46,816 nucleotides of DNA from NCBI GenBank assembly GCA_012513395.1, contig JAAZCH010000181.1, positions 1 through 46,816 on the forward strand. The letters are read 5' to 3'. Shown here piece after piece: positions 18,135 to 26,939 of the stretch. Positions within the stretch are counted from its first letter, which is position 1, and each line of letters begins with the position of its first letter. Source of the DNA: Tissierellia bacterium. Lineage in GTDB: Bacteria; Bacillota_A; Clostridia; Tissierellales; Peptoniphilaceae. A model generated the notes under the pieces. It had not been told where the DNA came from. It made no database searches and worked only from the letters and a program-made list of their open reading frames with translations. The position numbers were made by a program, and so were the translations under genes.

Positions 18135-20396
18135 TTATTTATCTGTTTTTATAGCATATAGATAATATAAAGCTGTCTCTCTTGTAATTTCTTTGTTAGG
18201 GTTTAATTTGTTTTTCCCATCTGTTTCAATATAACCTTTTTCTTTTGCAATTGTCAAATATCCAAAATCTTTATCAGCACTAGATGCATCTTCGTATTGG
18301 TCTTTGAAAATTTCATTTAGCTTCCCAATATTTCCATAGGATTTATATCTAGCTATATATCTAGCTATATCCTTTTGGGTTATTATCTTATCTGGTTGTT
18401 TTGGTTCATCTTCTAATAGATTAGTATATTCCAGTTGCTCATATACTTGGTCGTCAGTCATTTCTTTGCCGCCTACAGAATAACCATTACTGCCTAAAAA
18501 TAATCTAAATAATTCTATTTGCGTAATAGCTTTTTTCGGTTTTAGCTCTCCGCCATAGAAGCCGATGTTATTTTCAGCCATTTCTTCTATTATCTTAGGT
18601 CTTTGTGCTTGATCTAAATCAGAATAAACAATTTTATCTTGAAGTCTAAGCTTTTCGCCCATGGAATCAATTACATCGCCATTTTCTGCATTTACCAAAT
18701 AACTTTGGAAATGATATGTTGCACTATCAAATTCATAGAAAGCTTTTACAGATTCTCCATCAGTTTTTGATGTGTCTCTTCTGTAGACTAAATTAAATCC
18801 ATAATTTTCTTTTAAAATGTCAAATGCTTCATCCCTTGTAATTGCGAAACTATCTGGTAACTCTGCTTTTTCTAATTCAAAGTCCCAATTTCTGTAGTAA
18901 TTTACAACTTTGTCGTTTTTCTTGTTTATTGTTACAGTAATCGTATCAGAATAGATATGCATATCATCTTTGTATTTTCTAACATATGATACTTGATGAT
19001 TGAAATCATTTTGTGTGTGATTACTTTTATTGGAAATTTCTAAGTCCTCTGGCTTGATTTTGCCTTTTTCTGATAGGAAATTATTTGCTATCGAGACATA
19101 ATTTTCTGGACTCTTACCTTGAACCTGTTCATTAGCATTTGGATAAGAACTTCCGTCGTAATATCCATAATTTACCAAAGTTAAGTCATTTGCAAGTAGT
19201 GTCACAGATACATATTCGTCATTGGAACCGTTAAATGACATAGACCAAGTGTAAATGCCTTGGGTTGCCATATAATTTCCAAAATTAGAATATGACATCT
19301 TATAATCATTACCCAGGCCGAACATATCCCTGGCAGCTTTTTCAGCTTCTTCTGCAGTATGTTGATTTTTAACATCTTCCAGATGAGCAGATTCTACAGG
19401 ACTCAATCCGCCTTTTGCCATCGCTTCGTCTGCTGCTCCCATCCCATAACCTATAATAATTTCTGTTAAATTATAATTTGGTTCTAAAGTTACAGCATCT
19501 ATAGGTACTTGATTTTGAAATATTCCGTAAATAGGAATATAATTTAGCTTTCTATAAATGCCTTTTTCTGGAGAAGCTACGCCTAAATATCCTTTTAACA
19601 TCATATTTTCTTCTTTGAACTTTTCAAAAGCTTCTTCTTTTTCTTTTACATCATCCAAAGAAGCGAAGTAAGAAATGTCAGAAAAGTCATTGTTAGTTTG
19701 AGTCATGATTTGGAAGGAAACTATTTCATTAGTTTTCTTGCTAATCTCAAGTGAAATCCTATCAGATGGAACTTTTATTCCATTGACAACTCTTATTACT
19801 TGGATTGAGTAATTTGGGTTTTCAAATGAATTGGATCCATATCCCTCGTCGATTAGAAAATCATCAGCTGCTTGACCATATAGGTTGGTTAATAATTCTC
19901 TTACTTTTGACTCAGCTTCTAATTTAGTGTGATTGGCTACAATCTTTGCATCATATGAATAATGTCTTCCAAAAGAAATTAAATTTCCATATACATCAGT
20001 AGAAAACCACGCTGATTCATTTGTCGTTGTGTTATTAAGGTTAACGCTATAAGCTCTATCGCTACCTTCATAATTATATTCTTCTGTACTTACTTCATCG
20101 TATTCATTTCCTATATTTAATGCATCTTTTATTTTAACAATTATATTTTCAAGCTTCATCTCTGGTTTTTTCGATTTAATTAAATTTGAATTAAAAACTG
20201 GAGCGATTATTTCGTCACTTGCCACCTTTGTCTCTGCTGCAGCAAAAGTTTCTCCTTTATTATCGGAAACTTCTTTTGTATTTGCGTTTGATGCAGGTTG
20301 AGATTCAGTCGTCTTAGTATTTGTGCTTTGGGTCACTTGATCACAACCACTTAATATTAAGACAAATGCAAGAAACAATATTAAATATTTTTTCAT
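18135..20396 (-). CDS. surface lipoprotein with YcdB/YcdC-type repeats and C-terminal SLH-like modules
   Basis: 753 residues. The signal sequence MKKYLILFLAFVLILSGC has a lipobox with the lipidated Cys at 18, so the protein should be anchored on the outer face of the membrane. A low-complexity Ser/Thr/Asn-rich linker follows. The middle (about 75-590) contains repeated alpha/beta units with pairs such as YSVNLNNTTTNESAWFSTD and ITVTINKKNDKVVNYYRNWD, resembling the PepSY-like YcdB/YcdC repeats of Firmicutes. The last 170 residues hold SLH-like repeats (GYIETDG...LNPNKEITRETALYYLY is the clearest), normally used to bind cell-wall polymers. Combining a lipid anchor with wall-binding repeats suggests a protein bridging membrane and wall (inference). 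Single gene with GGAGG site and strong terminator. No enzymatic motif recognised. Confidence 0.75.
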   Translation of the reverse strand: MKKYLILFLAFVLILSGCDQVTQSTNTKTTESQPASNANTKEVSDNKGETFAAAETKVASDEIIAPVFNSNLIKSKKPEMKLENIIVKIKDALNIGNEYDEVSTEEYNYEGSDRAYSVNLNNTTTNESAWFSTDVYGNLISFGRHYSYDAKIVANHTKLEAESKVRELLTNLYGQAADDFLIDEGYGSNSFENPNYSIQVIRVVNGIKVPSDRISLEISKKTNEIVSFQIMTQTNNDFSDISYFASLDDVKEKEEAFEKFKEENMMLKGYLGVASPEKGIYRKLNYIPIYGIFQNQVPIDAVTLEPNYNLTEIIIGYGMGAADEAMAKGGLSPVESAHLEDVKNQHTAEEAEKAARDMFGLGNDYKMSYSNFGNYMATQGIYTWSMSFNGSNDEYVSVTLLANDLTLVNYGYYDGSSYPNANEQVQGKSPENYVSIANNFLSEKGKIKPEDLEISNKSNHTQNDFNHQVSYVRKYKDDMHIYSDTITVTINKKNDKVVNYYRNWDFELEKAELPDSFAITRDEAFDILKENYGFNLVYRRDTSKTDGESVKAFYEFDSATYHFQSYLVNAENGDVIDSMGEKLRLQDKIVYSDLDQAQRPKIIEEMAENNIGFYGGELKPKKAITQIELFRLFLGSNGYSVGGKEMTDDQVYEQLEYTNLLEDEPKQPDKIITQKDIARYIARYKSYGNIGKLNEIFKDQYEDASSADKDFGYLTIAKEKGYIETDGKNKLNPNKEITRETALYYLYAIKTDK

Positions 20397-20503
20397 TACA
20401 ATTCCTCCTTAGTGCCCTAAGTATAATTCTTTAATAAACAAATTGTGTTACAAAAAAGTTAAAGTTTAAAGAATATTTATACTTACTAGAATTTTTCCAA
20501 ATA

Positions 20504-21427
20504 CTACATTAAATTCAAAATTAATATGAAAATTAAAAATAGTATTTCTGTCTTATACATTATCTTAGAGGTCTTAAAAATATCTCCAATGCCAATCTCT
20601 CTAGTCCTGTCTCCCAATGTAGGTTTTTCTACATAAACTCCATTGTAAAACTGCCCACCTCCCAATTGAACTCCCAAAATAGCTGCAACTGCTGCTTCAG
20701 GAAATCCCGCATTGGGGCTAGTATGATTTCTACCATCCCTAAGTACAATTCTCATGGCATTTTGTATTTTTCTTGGACTTAATTCGGTTAGACACATTAT
20801 AAATGCCGTTATCCTAGCAGGAATAAAGTTTGCAATATCATCTACTATCGCAGGAACTTTCCCCAAATAAAAATACTTTTCATTTTTATACGCTACCATA
20901 GAATCCATGGTATTTATAAATTTATAAGCAAGTCCTCCCATGGGTCCAAATAATATTATGTAAAATAAAGGTGCTATTACCCCATCGGAAGTATTTTCTG
21001 CCACAGTTTCTACGGTTGCTCGTACAATTTCTTTTTCGTCAAGATTAGCAGTGTCCCTTCCCACTATATACTTAACCCTTTCACGACCTGCCGCTAAACT
21101 AATTTCTAAAGCTTTTTTTACTTCCATACTTTCATAATGAAGCATCCTAGCGGAAATACAATAGTAATATGTGATTACATAAATAGCATAGTTAACAATT
21201 CCCTTCGTATTTTTCAACAAAAAATAAATCGGAAAAATTCCCAAGGTGACATTGATAAGAACCATTAAAAAACCAGCAATTACTAACCCCAATTCTGTTT
21301 TAAAAATGCTTCTAAATATTTTTTCTTCAAAGGAAATAATTCTTCCCATAAGTTTTATGGGATGGGGCAAAGAATAAGGGTCACCTAATAATAAATCCAA
21401 GATTACCCCTAAAATAATTTTTGTCAT
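20504..21427 (-). CDS. cbiB: adenosylcobinamide-phosphate synthase (CbiB/CobD)
   Basis: 307 residues of the CbiB family, an integral membrane enzyme that joins adenosylcobyric acid to aminopropanol (phosphate) in cobamide synthesis. The family N-terminus LDLLLGDPYSLPHPIKLMGR is present, as are TVETVAENTSDGVIAPLFY (about 137-155), AYKFINTMDSMVAYKNEKY and RDGRNHTSPNAGFPEAAVA. Hydrophobic segments lie near 50-70, 75-90, 150-170, 200-215 and at the C-terminus. The start overlaps the end of the short cobQ gene by four bases (ATGA), so the two are co-translated. CbiB uses the product of CobQ, which fits the pairing. No riboswitch of cobalamin type precedes the operon, whose leader is too short. Confidence 0.92.
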   Translation of the reverse strand: MTKIILGVILDLLLGDPYSLPHPIKLMGRIISFEEKIFRSIFKTELGLVIAGFLMVLINVTLGIFPIYFLLKNTKGIVNYAIYVITYYYCISARMLHYESMEVKKALEISLAAGRERVKYIVGRDTANLDEKEIVRATVETVAENTSDGVIAPLFYIILFGPMGGLAYKFINTMDSMVAYKNEKYFYLGKVPAIVDDIANFIPARITAFIMCLTELSPRKIQNAMRIVLRDGRNHTSPNAGFPEAAVAAILGVQLGGGQFYNGVYVEKPTLGDRTREIGIGDIFKTSKIMYKTEILFLIFILILNLM

Positions 21428-22254
21428 AAATTCATTATCTCCAAAATTTTATCCATATCTAAATATTTTTCCAAATCTTCGGCAAGTTTTTCTATTTCAG
21501 TATCAATCTTTTCAATATCAAAAGACTTCACAGTATCCTCTCCACTTAGGCTGTCTTCTTCAGGTAAATCATAATGGCCATAAGGCACTATTCCCAAAAC
21601 AGGAATGCCAGTCAAATTTTCAATCATATGAATTCCCGAATCCAAAAATGAAGCATCCCCACGAAATTTATTAATAATAAATCCCTTAATCCTATTTCTA
21701 TCTTCCTCTGGAAGTATCATAACCGTTCCATAGAGATGCGCAAATGCTCCCCCTCTATCGATATCTACAACTAAAAGGCAATTCGTGTTGGCTATGTTCG
21801 CCATGCCAGTATTGACGATGTCATTTTCCATTAAATTTATTTCAGCAGGGCTACCAGCACCTTCAATGATAACAACATCATATTCATTTTTAAGTGAATG
21901 GTATATTTTTGAAATTTCTTCTTTTAGCTCTTTTTTATATGCAAAATAATCCTTGGCAGCCATATCAGAAACTTTCTCCCCCATAAAGTAAACAGCTGAG
22001 CCAATATCTGTTTTAGGAACTAATAAAAGAGGATTAATTCTGTTGTCTAGCATACTTCTAGCTGCAAGAGCTTGTATGTATTGAGCTGAAGAAATTATTT
22101 TTCCATTTTCCAAAGTATAATAATACCTACTCATGTTTTGACTTTTAAATGGAGTTGTCTTGTATCCCTTATTGGAAAAAATTCTACAAAGCCCTGTAGC
22201 AATTAAGCTCTTACCTGCAGATGAAGTTGTACCATATATCATTAATGAAGTCAT
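21424..22254 (-). CDS. cobQ: cobyric acid synthase lacking the glutaminase domain
   Basis: 276 residues against about 490-510 for CobQ/CbiP, which amidates adenosylcobyrinic diamide at four positions using glutamine and ATP. The N-terminal ATP-dependent synthetase domain is complete: P-loop YGTTSSAGKSLIATGL, PFKSQNMS, IIEGAGSPAEINL, NTGMANIA, DIDRGGAFA and IKGFIINKFRGD. At about 235 the sequence jumps from the linker (YDLPEEDSLSGED) to a tail (LDMDKILEIMNL) of the kind found at the extreme end of clostridial CobQ. The class I glutamine amidotransferase domain, with its Cys-His-Glu triad, is absent and not present in another frame, because cbiB begins at once. The enzyme would need free ammonia or a separate glutaminase (inference). 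Start ATG follows GGAG. Confidence 0.88.
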   Translation of the reverse strand: MTSLMIYGTTSSAGKSLIATGLCRIFSNKGYKTTPFKSQNMSRYYYTLENGKIISSAQYIQALAARSMLDNRINPLLLVPKTDIGSAVYFMGEKVSDMAAKDYFAYKKELKEEISKIYHSLKNEYDVVIIEGAGSPAEINLMENDIVNTGMANIANTNCLLVVDIDRGGAFAHLYGTVMILPEEDRNRIKGFIINKFRGDASFLDSGIHMIENLTGIPVLGIVPYGHYDLPEEDSLSGEDTVKSFDIEKIDTEIEKLAEDLEKYLDMDKILEIMNL

Positions 22255-22282
22255 TATAATCTCCTATATTTAATTTATAAAA

Positions 22283-22311
22283 ATATTATCACTTATGTAA
22301 TTCAAACTCAA
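22283..22311 (-). promoter_or_regulatory. putative promoter of cobQ-cbiB
   Basis: TTGAGT (22311-22306), 17-base spacer, TAATAT (22288-22283), about 30 bases before the cobQ start and just after the azgA-type permease terminator. Confidence 0.5.
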
Positions 22312-22325
22312 GTAAAGATAAATCT

Positions 22326-22369
22326 AAAATAAAAATGCGTCTAATACAATATTTTATCGCATAGACGCA
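22326..22369 (-). terminator. terminator of the purine permease gene
   Basis: TGCGTCTA (22336-22343) against TAGACGCA (22362-22369), 8-bp perfect stem with an 18-base loop, followed on the minus strand by TTTTTATTTT. A further weaker hairpin (about 22388-22422) lies between it and the permease stop. Confidence 0.75.
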
Positions 22370-22437
22370 CTAATTTCTATAAAGATCAATCACAATCTGT
22401 CCCTAGTTCATAGCTGTAGACTGATTGGTAATTTTAT

Positions 22438-23856
22438 TTAAATTCTAGTTAAAATATAAAAGTTCAACACGAACAGTCCAGCTGAAATCGCTAAAATCGG
22501 ATGAATATCCTTAGCTTTTCCAACTGCTATCTTTACTATAATGTATGAAATAAATCCTGCCGCAATTCCATATGAAATTGAATAAGCCAGTCCCATAAAT
22601 ACTGATGCAAAAAATGTAGGTACGGCCTCTTCTAAACTATTCCAATTTATATCATGGAAATTAGCAACCATTAATACACCAACGATGACAAGAGCTGGTG
22701 CCGTAGCTTGTGCTGGCACAAGTCCAGCTACAGGTGCTAGAAAAATAGACAGAATAAACAAAATTGAAGTAAATACAGAGGTAAGTCCTGTCCTGCCTCC
22801 TGCTCCTATTCCCGCTGCACTTTCTACATAAGTGGTAGTATTGGAAGTTCCGAATAATGCACCAATGCTAGTTGCTATTGCGTCTGCAAATAAGGCTCTA
22901 TCCATCTTGGATTTGAATCCTGAGGATTCTTCCATGGCTTTTTCATCTTCAGCAGAAAATATTCCACTCCTTCTTCCCGTTCCAATAAATGTTCCAATGG
23001 TGTCGAATATATCTGAAAGCGAAAATGCAAACACAGTCATTAAAACCAAAGGAATTTTTTCAGGGTCTTTAAATAATGAAAGTAGTCCCTCAGATCCTAT
23101 GGCTACACCAAATACATTTCCCAATTCAGAAAATGCCTCTCCCACGCTAATTCCCGAATCCAAATTAGAAATATTTACAACTCCCATGGGAATCCCAATT
23201 AAAGTAGTAATTACAATTCCCAACAAGATAGAACCCTTTACATTTTTAACCATTAATATTATTGTAATGGCAAGTCCAATAAGAGCTAAAAGCACACCTG
23301 CATCGTTGAACTTAACTAATTCTGGAACGATACCTGAATTAGCTATAACCGTTCCTCCTTCAAGAATAATATAATCTCCTGGATTTGATGTAAATTGTAA
23401 AAGTCCAGCATTTTTAATTCCAATATATCCTATGAAAATTCCAATTCCACCTGATATGGCATTTTGTAGGGAATCAGGTATAGATTTTATTAAATGCTTT
23501 CTCACCTTTGTTATAGTAATTAAAATATTAAAAATTCCACAAAGAAAAACCATTCCCAATGCTTGCTGCCAAGTAAAACCCAAACCAAAAACTACAGTGT
23601 AAACAAAAAATGCATTAAGTCCCATGCCTGGCGCTTGGGCGTAAGGTACATTTGCAAATAATCCCATTACCAATGTTCCAATGACAGCTGCAATAATTGT
23701 CGCCAGATAGACAGCTCCATATGGGACGCCTGCTTGAGATAAAATTTGGGGATTTACGAAAATAATATAACTCATTGCAAAAAATGTAGTGATCCCAGCA
23801 AATAGTTCAGTTTGTATATCGGTTTTGTGTTCACTTAATTTGAAAAATTTCTCCAC
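22438..23856 (-). CDS. NCS2-family purine (hypoxanthine/guanine/adenine) permease, AzgA type
   Basis: 472 residues with about 12-14 membrane segments. The AzgA branch of nucleobase transporters is shown by FAGITTFFAMSYIIFVNPQIL at residues 20-40, QAPGMGLNAFFVYTVV (about 74-89), the SGGIGIFIGYIG segment, FDTIGTFIGTGR and FGTSNTTTYVESAAGIGAGGRTGL. These proteins import purine bases by proton symport. Whether it prefers hypoxanthine/guanine or adenine cannot be judged. The gene is monocistronic, with its own promoter and terminator; no purine riboswitch is recognisable in the roughly 40-base leader. Start ATG 23856 is followed by MEKFFKLSEHKTD, the usual N-terminus; a good GGAGG lies upstream. 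Confidence 0.92.
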   Translation of the reverse strand: MEKFFKLSEHKTDIQTELFAGITTFFAMSYIIFVNPQILSQAGVPYGAVYLATIIAAVIGTLVMGLFANVPYAQAPGMGLNAFFVYTVVFGLGFTWQQALGMVFLCGIFNILITITKVRKHLIKSIPDSLQNAISGGIGIFIGYIGIKNAGLLQFTSNPGDYIILEGGTVIANSGIVPELVKFNDAGVLLALIGLAITIILMVKNVKGSILLGIVITTLIGIPMGVVNISNLDSGISVGEAFSELGNVFGVAIGSEGLLSLFKDPEKIPLVLMTVFAFSLSDIFDTIGTFIGTGRRSGIFSAEDEKAMEESSGFKSKMDRALFADAIATSIGALFGTSNTTTYVESAAGIGAGGRTGLTSVFTSILFILSIFLAPVAGLVPAQATAPALVIVGVLMVANFHDINWNSLEEAVPTFFASVFMGLAYSISYGIAAGFISYIIVKIAVGKAKDIHPILAISAGLFVLNFYILTRI

Positions 23857-23897
23857 TCTTTCCTCCTCTAAAAAATTTTTATCATACTAACACTAAA

Positions 23898-23925
23898 ATT
23901 ATACACCTGATTTTTGGATATTCAA
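23898..23925 (-). promoter_or_regulatory. promoter of the purine permease gene
   Basis: TTGAAT (23925-23920), 16-base spacer, perfect TATAAT (23903-23898), about 40 bases before the start codon. Confidence 0.6.
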
Positions 23926-23941
23926 ATGAATTTTAATAATT

Positions 23942-23971
23942 TTGTTACTTTTATGTTACAATTTAGATAAT
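23942..23971 (+). promoter_or_regulatory. possible promoter of the MacB-like operon
   Basis: TTGTTA (23942-23947), 18-base spacer, GATAAT (23966-23971), about 45 bases ahead of the first gene. Two GTTAC copies 11 bases apart overlap it. Weak by sequence. Confidence 0.35.
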
Positions 23972-24016
23972 GTTTAGTGATAATATTAACTAATATATAT
24001 AGTGAAGGGGTGAAAA

Positions 24017-24739
24017 ATGGAACCTTTTATAAAAATTAGAAATTTGAAAAAGATATATCGAATGGGAGATGAAAAAGTCTATGCTCTAAATGGAATAGAC
24101 TTGGACATCTATAAGAATGAAGTTTTATGTCTTCTAGGAACATCAGGAAGTGGTAAGTCTACACTTTTAAATATGATAGCTGGATTAGAAAAACCTACCC
24201 AAGGAGAAATTCAGATTGGAAATATACATATAGAAAAACTTTCGGAAGAGCAAGTCACAAAATTTCGCCAACTTAATATCGGATTTGTATTTCAATCTTA
24301 CAATCTAATAGGAAATCTTGACGCTATCGAAAATGTTTCCCTAGGATTAATATTTAAAGGAGTCCCAAAGGATAAAAGAACCAAGATGGCAAAATCAATT
24401 TTGAAAGACGTAGGATTAGGTGGCAGAATGAAACACAAACCCAACGAGATGAGTGGTGGACAACAACAAAGAGTTAGTATAGCAAGAGCTTTTGTAGACC
24501 AACCCAAAATAGTTTTTGCAGACGAACCTACAGGTAACCTAGATACAAAAACTTCTGCGGAGATTATGGATATGATAATAGGAATGGTAAGAGAACATAA
24601 CCAGACATTGATTATCGTAACTCACGACCCAGAAACTGCTGAATACGCAGATAGAATAGTTGAAATTTCCGATGGGAAAATTATAAATATACACAAAAAT
24701 CCAAATACAAGAGGTAGAAAAGATGAAGAATCAAATTAA
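24017..24739 (+). CDS. MacB/LolD-type ABC transporter ATPase
   Basis: 240 residues. Walker A GTSGSGKST (41-49), Q-loop VFQSYNL, signature MSGGQQQR, Walker B IVFADEPTGNLD and the H-loop THD place it in the MacB/LolD/FtsE group that powers FtsX-fold permeases by mechanotransmission. Start ATG 24017 has a GGGGTG site. Its end overlaps the next gene by 17 bases, whose product is a secreted membrane-anchored protein, and the third gene is the permease. Together they form a three-part export or envelope-stress system. Confidence 0.92.
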   Translation: MEPFIKIRNLKKIYRMGDEKVYALNGIDLDIYKNEVLCLLGTSGSGKSTLLNMIAGLEKPTQGEIQIGNIHIEKLSEEQVTKFRQLNIGFVFQSYNLIGNLDAIENVSLGLIFKGVPKDKRTKMAKSILKDVGLGGRMKHKPNEMSGGQQQRVSIARAFVDQPKIVFADEPTGNLDTKTSAEIMDMIIGMVREHNQTLIIVTHDPETAEYADRIVEISDGKIINIHKNPNTRGRKDEESN

Positions 24740-26939
24740 GAAATACGTATCAATATTATTAGCATTTGCATTTATTTTAAATTTTAGTGTAGGAGTTTTG
24801 GCTGAAAGCGGAAGCAACGCACCTGCAAGGAATACAGATGGTGAATTTATCATTGAAGCAATGCAATCTACAATAGTTGGTGATTTCAATAATGCTTATA
24901 TAGATGTTAGAGTAACTGCAAATTATAATACAAAAGAAATAATCGGCATATCAAATGTTACAGCATATGCAAAAATCTCTAATCCAGTTAGTGTACATAT
25001 AGCCGATGACGGCGTATACCATTTAGGTGACGTTAGAAATTCATCAGAGTTTAGAGTACCATTATACACACTTGATACAAATGAAGATAAAACTGTCCCA
25101 ATAGAAATCACACTTAAATATGATGTAATTTCTAAAAATACCACTGTATCCACCACAATTGATGCAAAAGACAGTCCAGAAGTAACAAAAAGAGAAGTAA
25201 ATATGTCAACTACTTCTCAATCAAAAGAAATGACCACTACAGTTTATGTAGTTCATCGCGCAAAAAAATTACCAAAAAATTCTATGATAGAGGTAGAAAA
25301 GTTTGAAATTTTTCCCAATAAATTTGTAACTCCTGGCTCAGAATTTGAATTGGTGTTTAGCATAAAAAATCCAGGTGATGCACCTGCAAATAATATAAAA
25401 CTTAGTCTAGAAGGAATAGATGCTAAAGGTATCAATATGGCGAAAGGACTTAGCACAGTTGATACAACTTCCCTAGCTCCTGGTGAAGCTAGAATAATTC
25501 GTTATTACATGAAAGTCCCTGCATCAATTAAGGGCGGATTGTATCCCATGAAATTAAATTATACATTCACTGGGAAAAATGAAAAGGGCGAAGATTCCAA
25601 CGCCCCCAAAGAAGGTAGCTATACATTCTCAGTAGACGTAAAACAATCCGATATGGCACCTAGTTCCATAATATTTGAAAGAGTAAACTTCCCTAGCGGA
25701 AGACTAGGCAAGAATCAACCAGTAAATGTTTCTTTTTCGATAAAAAATATTGGAACAAAAAATGCACAAAACTTAAAAATTTCTGCCGTAAGTAAAGATG
25801 TAGAAGGATTAATTCCAACATCTGGATCGAATGCCATCGTAGCGTCATTGAAACCTGGACAAGTTGCCAGCTATTCATTTGATTTTAAAACTGCTAATGC
25901 AGTCAGTACTAAAACATATCCTGTTGAAATAACAGTAGAATATATTGATGATGCAATTGGAGAAGAGCCACATAAAATTGTCCAAGTCGTGGGAATAAAT
26001 GGTGTGGATTGGTATGCTGAGCAACAAAAATACAAAGACTTACCCAAGAGTACTCCAATTTTAATAATAGAAAAATATGATTTTGAGCCAGAAGTAATCT
26101 TTGCTGGAACACAATTTAAAATGAAATTGGACGTAAGAAATACCAGTTCAGACAAGGCTATAAAAAATATCAAAATAGCTTTGACATCTGATGTGAAACA
26201 AACAGCAGACCAGACTGCCCCAACGGCGACTGCTTCAGTTTTCACACCTATACAGAGCTCAAATACATTTTATATAGACCATATCCCTGCTGGTGGAAAA
26301 ATCGAAAAAGAAATAAGCATGACTACCAGCCACGATACTGCTGCAAAAACTTATACACTAACTGCAAATATAGAATATGAAGATTCAAAAGCTAATCCAT
26401 ACAAATCCTCAGAAGTTATAGGTATAACTGTTATCCAAGATTCAAAATTGACTATTGGTGAAATAAATACAGATCCAGAACTTTATGTGGGAACTCCAGG
26501 ATCATTGAACGTAGAGTTTTATAACACCGGTAAAGTTACTCTTTCTAACTTTATGGTGGAATTTGAAGGAGAGGGACTCGTTGTCGATACTCCAACATAC
26601 TATAAGGGAAATTTCCCTTCAGGGACAACTGACTCCTATTCTGCAAATATAACGCCTCAAGATGCCAAAGCTTCGAAAGGAAAATTGATTTTCTCTTATG
26701 AGGACACCACAGGAGAAAAGCATGTAATTGAAAAAACTTTTAACATAAAAGTAAATGAAATGAATCCTATGGATATGGGTGAATTTGAACAATTCCCCCA
26801 AGAACCACCTAAGACAACAAATTGGAAGTTGATAATCGGCGGAGTTGGAGCTGCTCTTGCAGCGATTGCAGGAATAGTAATTTATCGCAAACGCAAAAAG
26901 AAAAAAGCAGAAGAGGATTTGAGTTTAGATGAGGATTGA
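24723..26939 (+). CDS. extracytoplasmic CARDB/COG1361-like protein of a MacB-type ABC system
   Basis: 738 residues. Signal peptide with hydrophobic core at about 9-27 (VSILLAFAFILNFSVGVLA). The extracellular body contains at least four immunoglobulin-like CARDB/COG1361-type domains, each with the pattern N-P/I/T-G-x-A-x-N-x-K: KNPGDAPANNIKLSLEG, KNIGTKNAQNLKISA, RNTSSDKAIKNIKIAL and YNTGKVTLSNFMVEFEG. A C-terminal transmembrane helix (about 698-718) is followed by a KRKKKK stop-transfer tail. In Gram-positive MacB-like systems such a protein replaces the periplasmic adaptor. It overlaps both neighbours (17 and 11 bases), so all three are co-translated. Substrate unknown. Confidence 0.82.
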   Translation: MKNQIKKYVSILLAFAFILNFSVGVLAESGSNAPARNTDGEFIIEAMQSTIVGDFNNAYIDVRVTANYNTKEIIGISNVTAYAKISNPVSVHIADDGVYHLGDVRNSSEFRVPLYTLDTNEDKTVPIEITLKYDVISKNTTVSTTIDAKDSPEVTKREVNMSTTSQSKEMTTTVYVVHRAKKLPKNSMIEVEKFEIFPNKFVTPGSEFELVFSIKNPGDAPANNIKLSLEGIDAKGINMAKGLSTVDTTSLAPGEARIIRYYMKVPASIKGGLYPMKLNYTFTGKNEKGEDSNAPKEGSYTFSVDVKQSDMAPSSIIFERVNFPSGRLGKNQPVNVSFSIKNIGTKNAQNLKISAVSKDVEGLIPTSGSNAIVASLKPGQVASYSFDFKTANAVSTKTYPVEITVEYIDDAIGEEPHKIVQVVGINGVDWYAEQQKYKDLPKSTPILIIEKYDFEPEVIFAGTQFKMKLDVRNTSSDKAIKNIKIALTSDVKQTADQTAPTATASVFTPIQSSNTFYIDHIPAGGKIEKEISMTTSHDTAAKTYTLTANIEYEDSKANPYKSSEVIGITVIQDSKLTIGEINTDPELYVGTPGSLNVEFYNTGKVTLSNFMVEFEGEGLVVDTPTYYKGNFPSGTTDSYSANITPQDAKASKGKLIFSYEDTTGEKHVIEKTFNIKVNEMNPMDMGEFEQFPQEPPKTTNWKLIIGGVGAALAAIAGIVIYRKRKKKKAEEDLSLDED

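Noticed and set aside
22255..22325. Cobalamin riboswitch before cobQ
   Set aside because: Only about 70 bases separate the previous terminator from the start codon, too short for the element, and no B12-box was seen.
22832..23374. 180-codon open frame on the plus strand inside the purine permease gene
   Set aside because: Antisense shadow of a conserved membrane protein, no supporting motif.
23857..23925. Purine riboswitch before the purine permease
   Set aside because: The leader is only about 40 bases and has no conserved purine-aptamer loops.
24723..26939. MacB-operon surface protein as a cell-wall-sorted LPXTG protein
   Set aside because: It ends in a membrane helix and basic tail but has no LPXTG motif.
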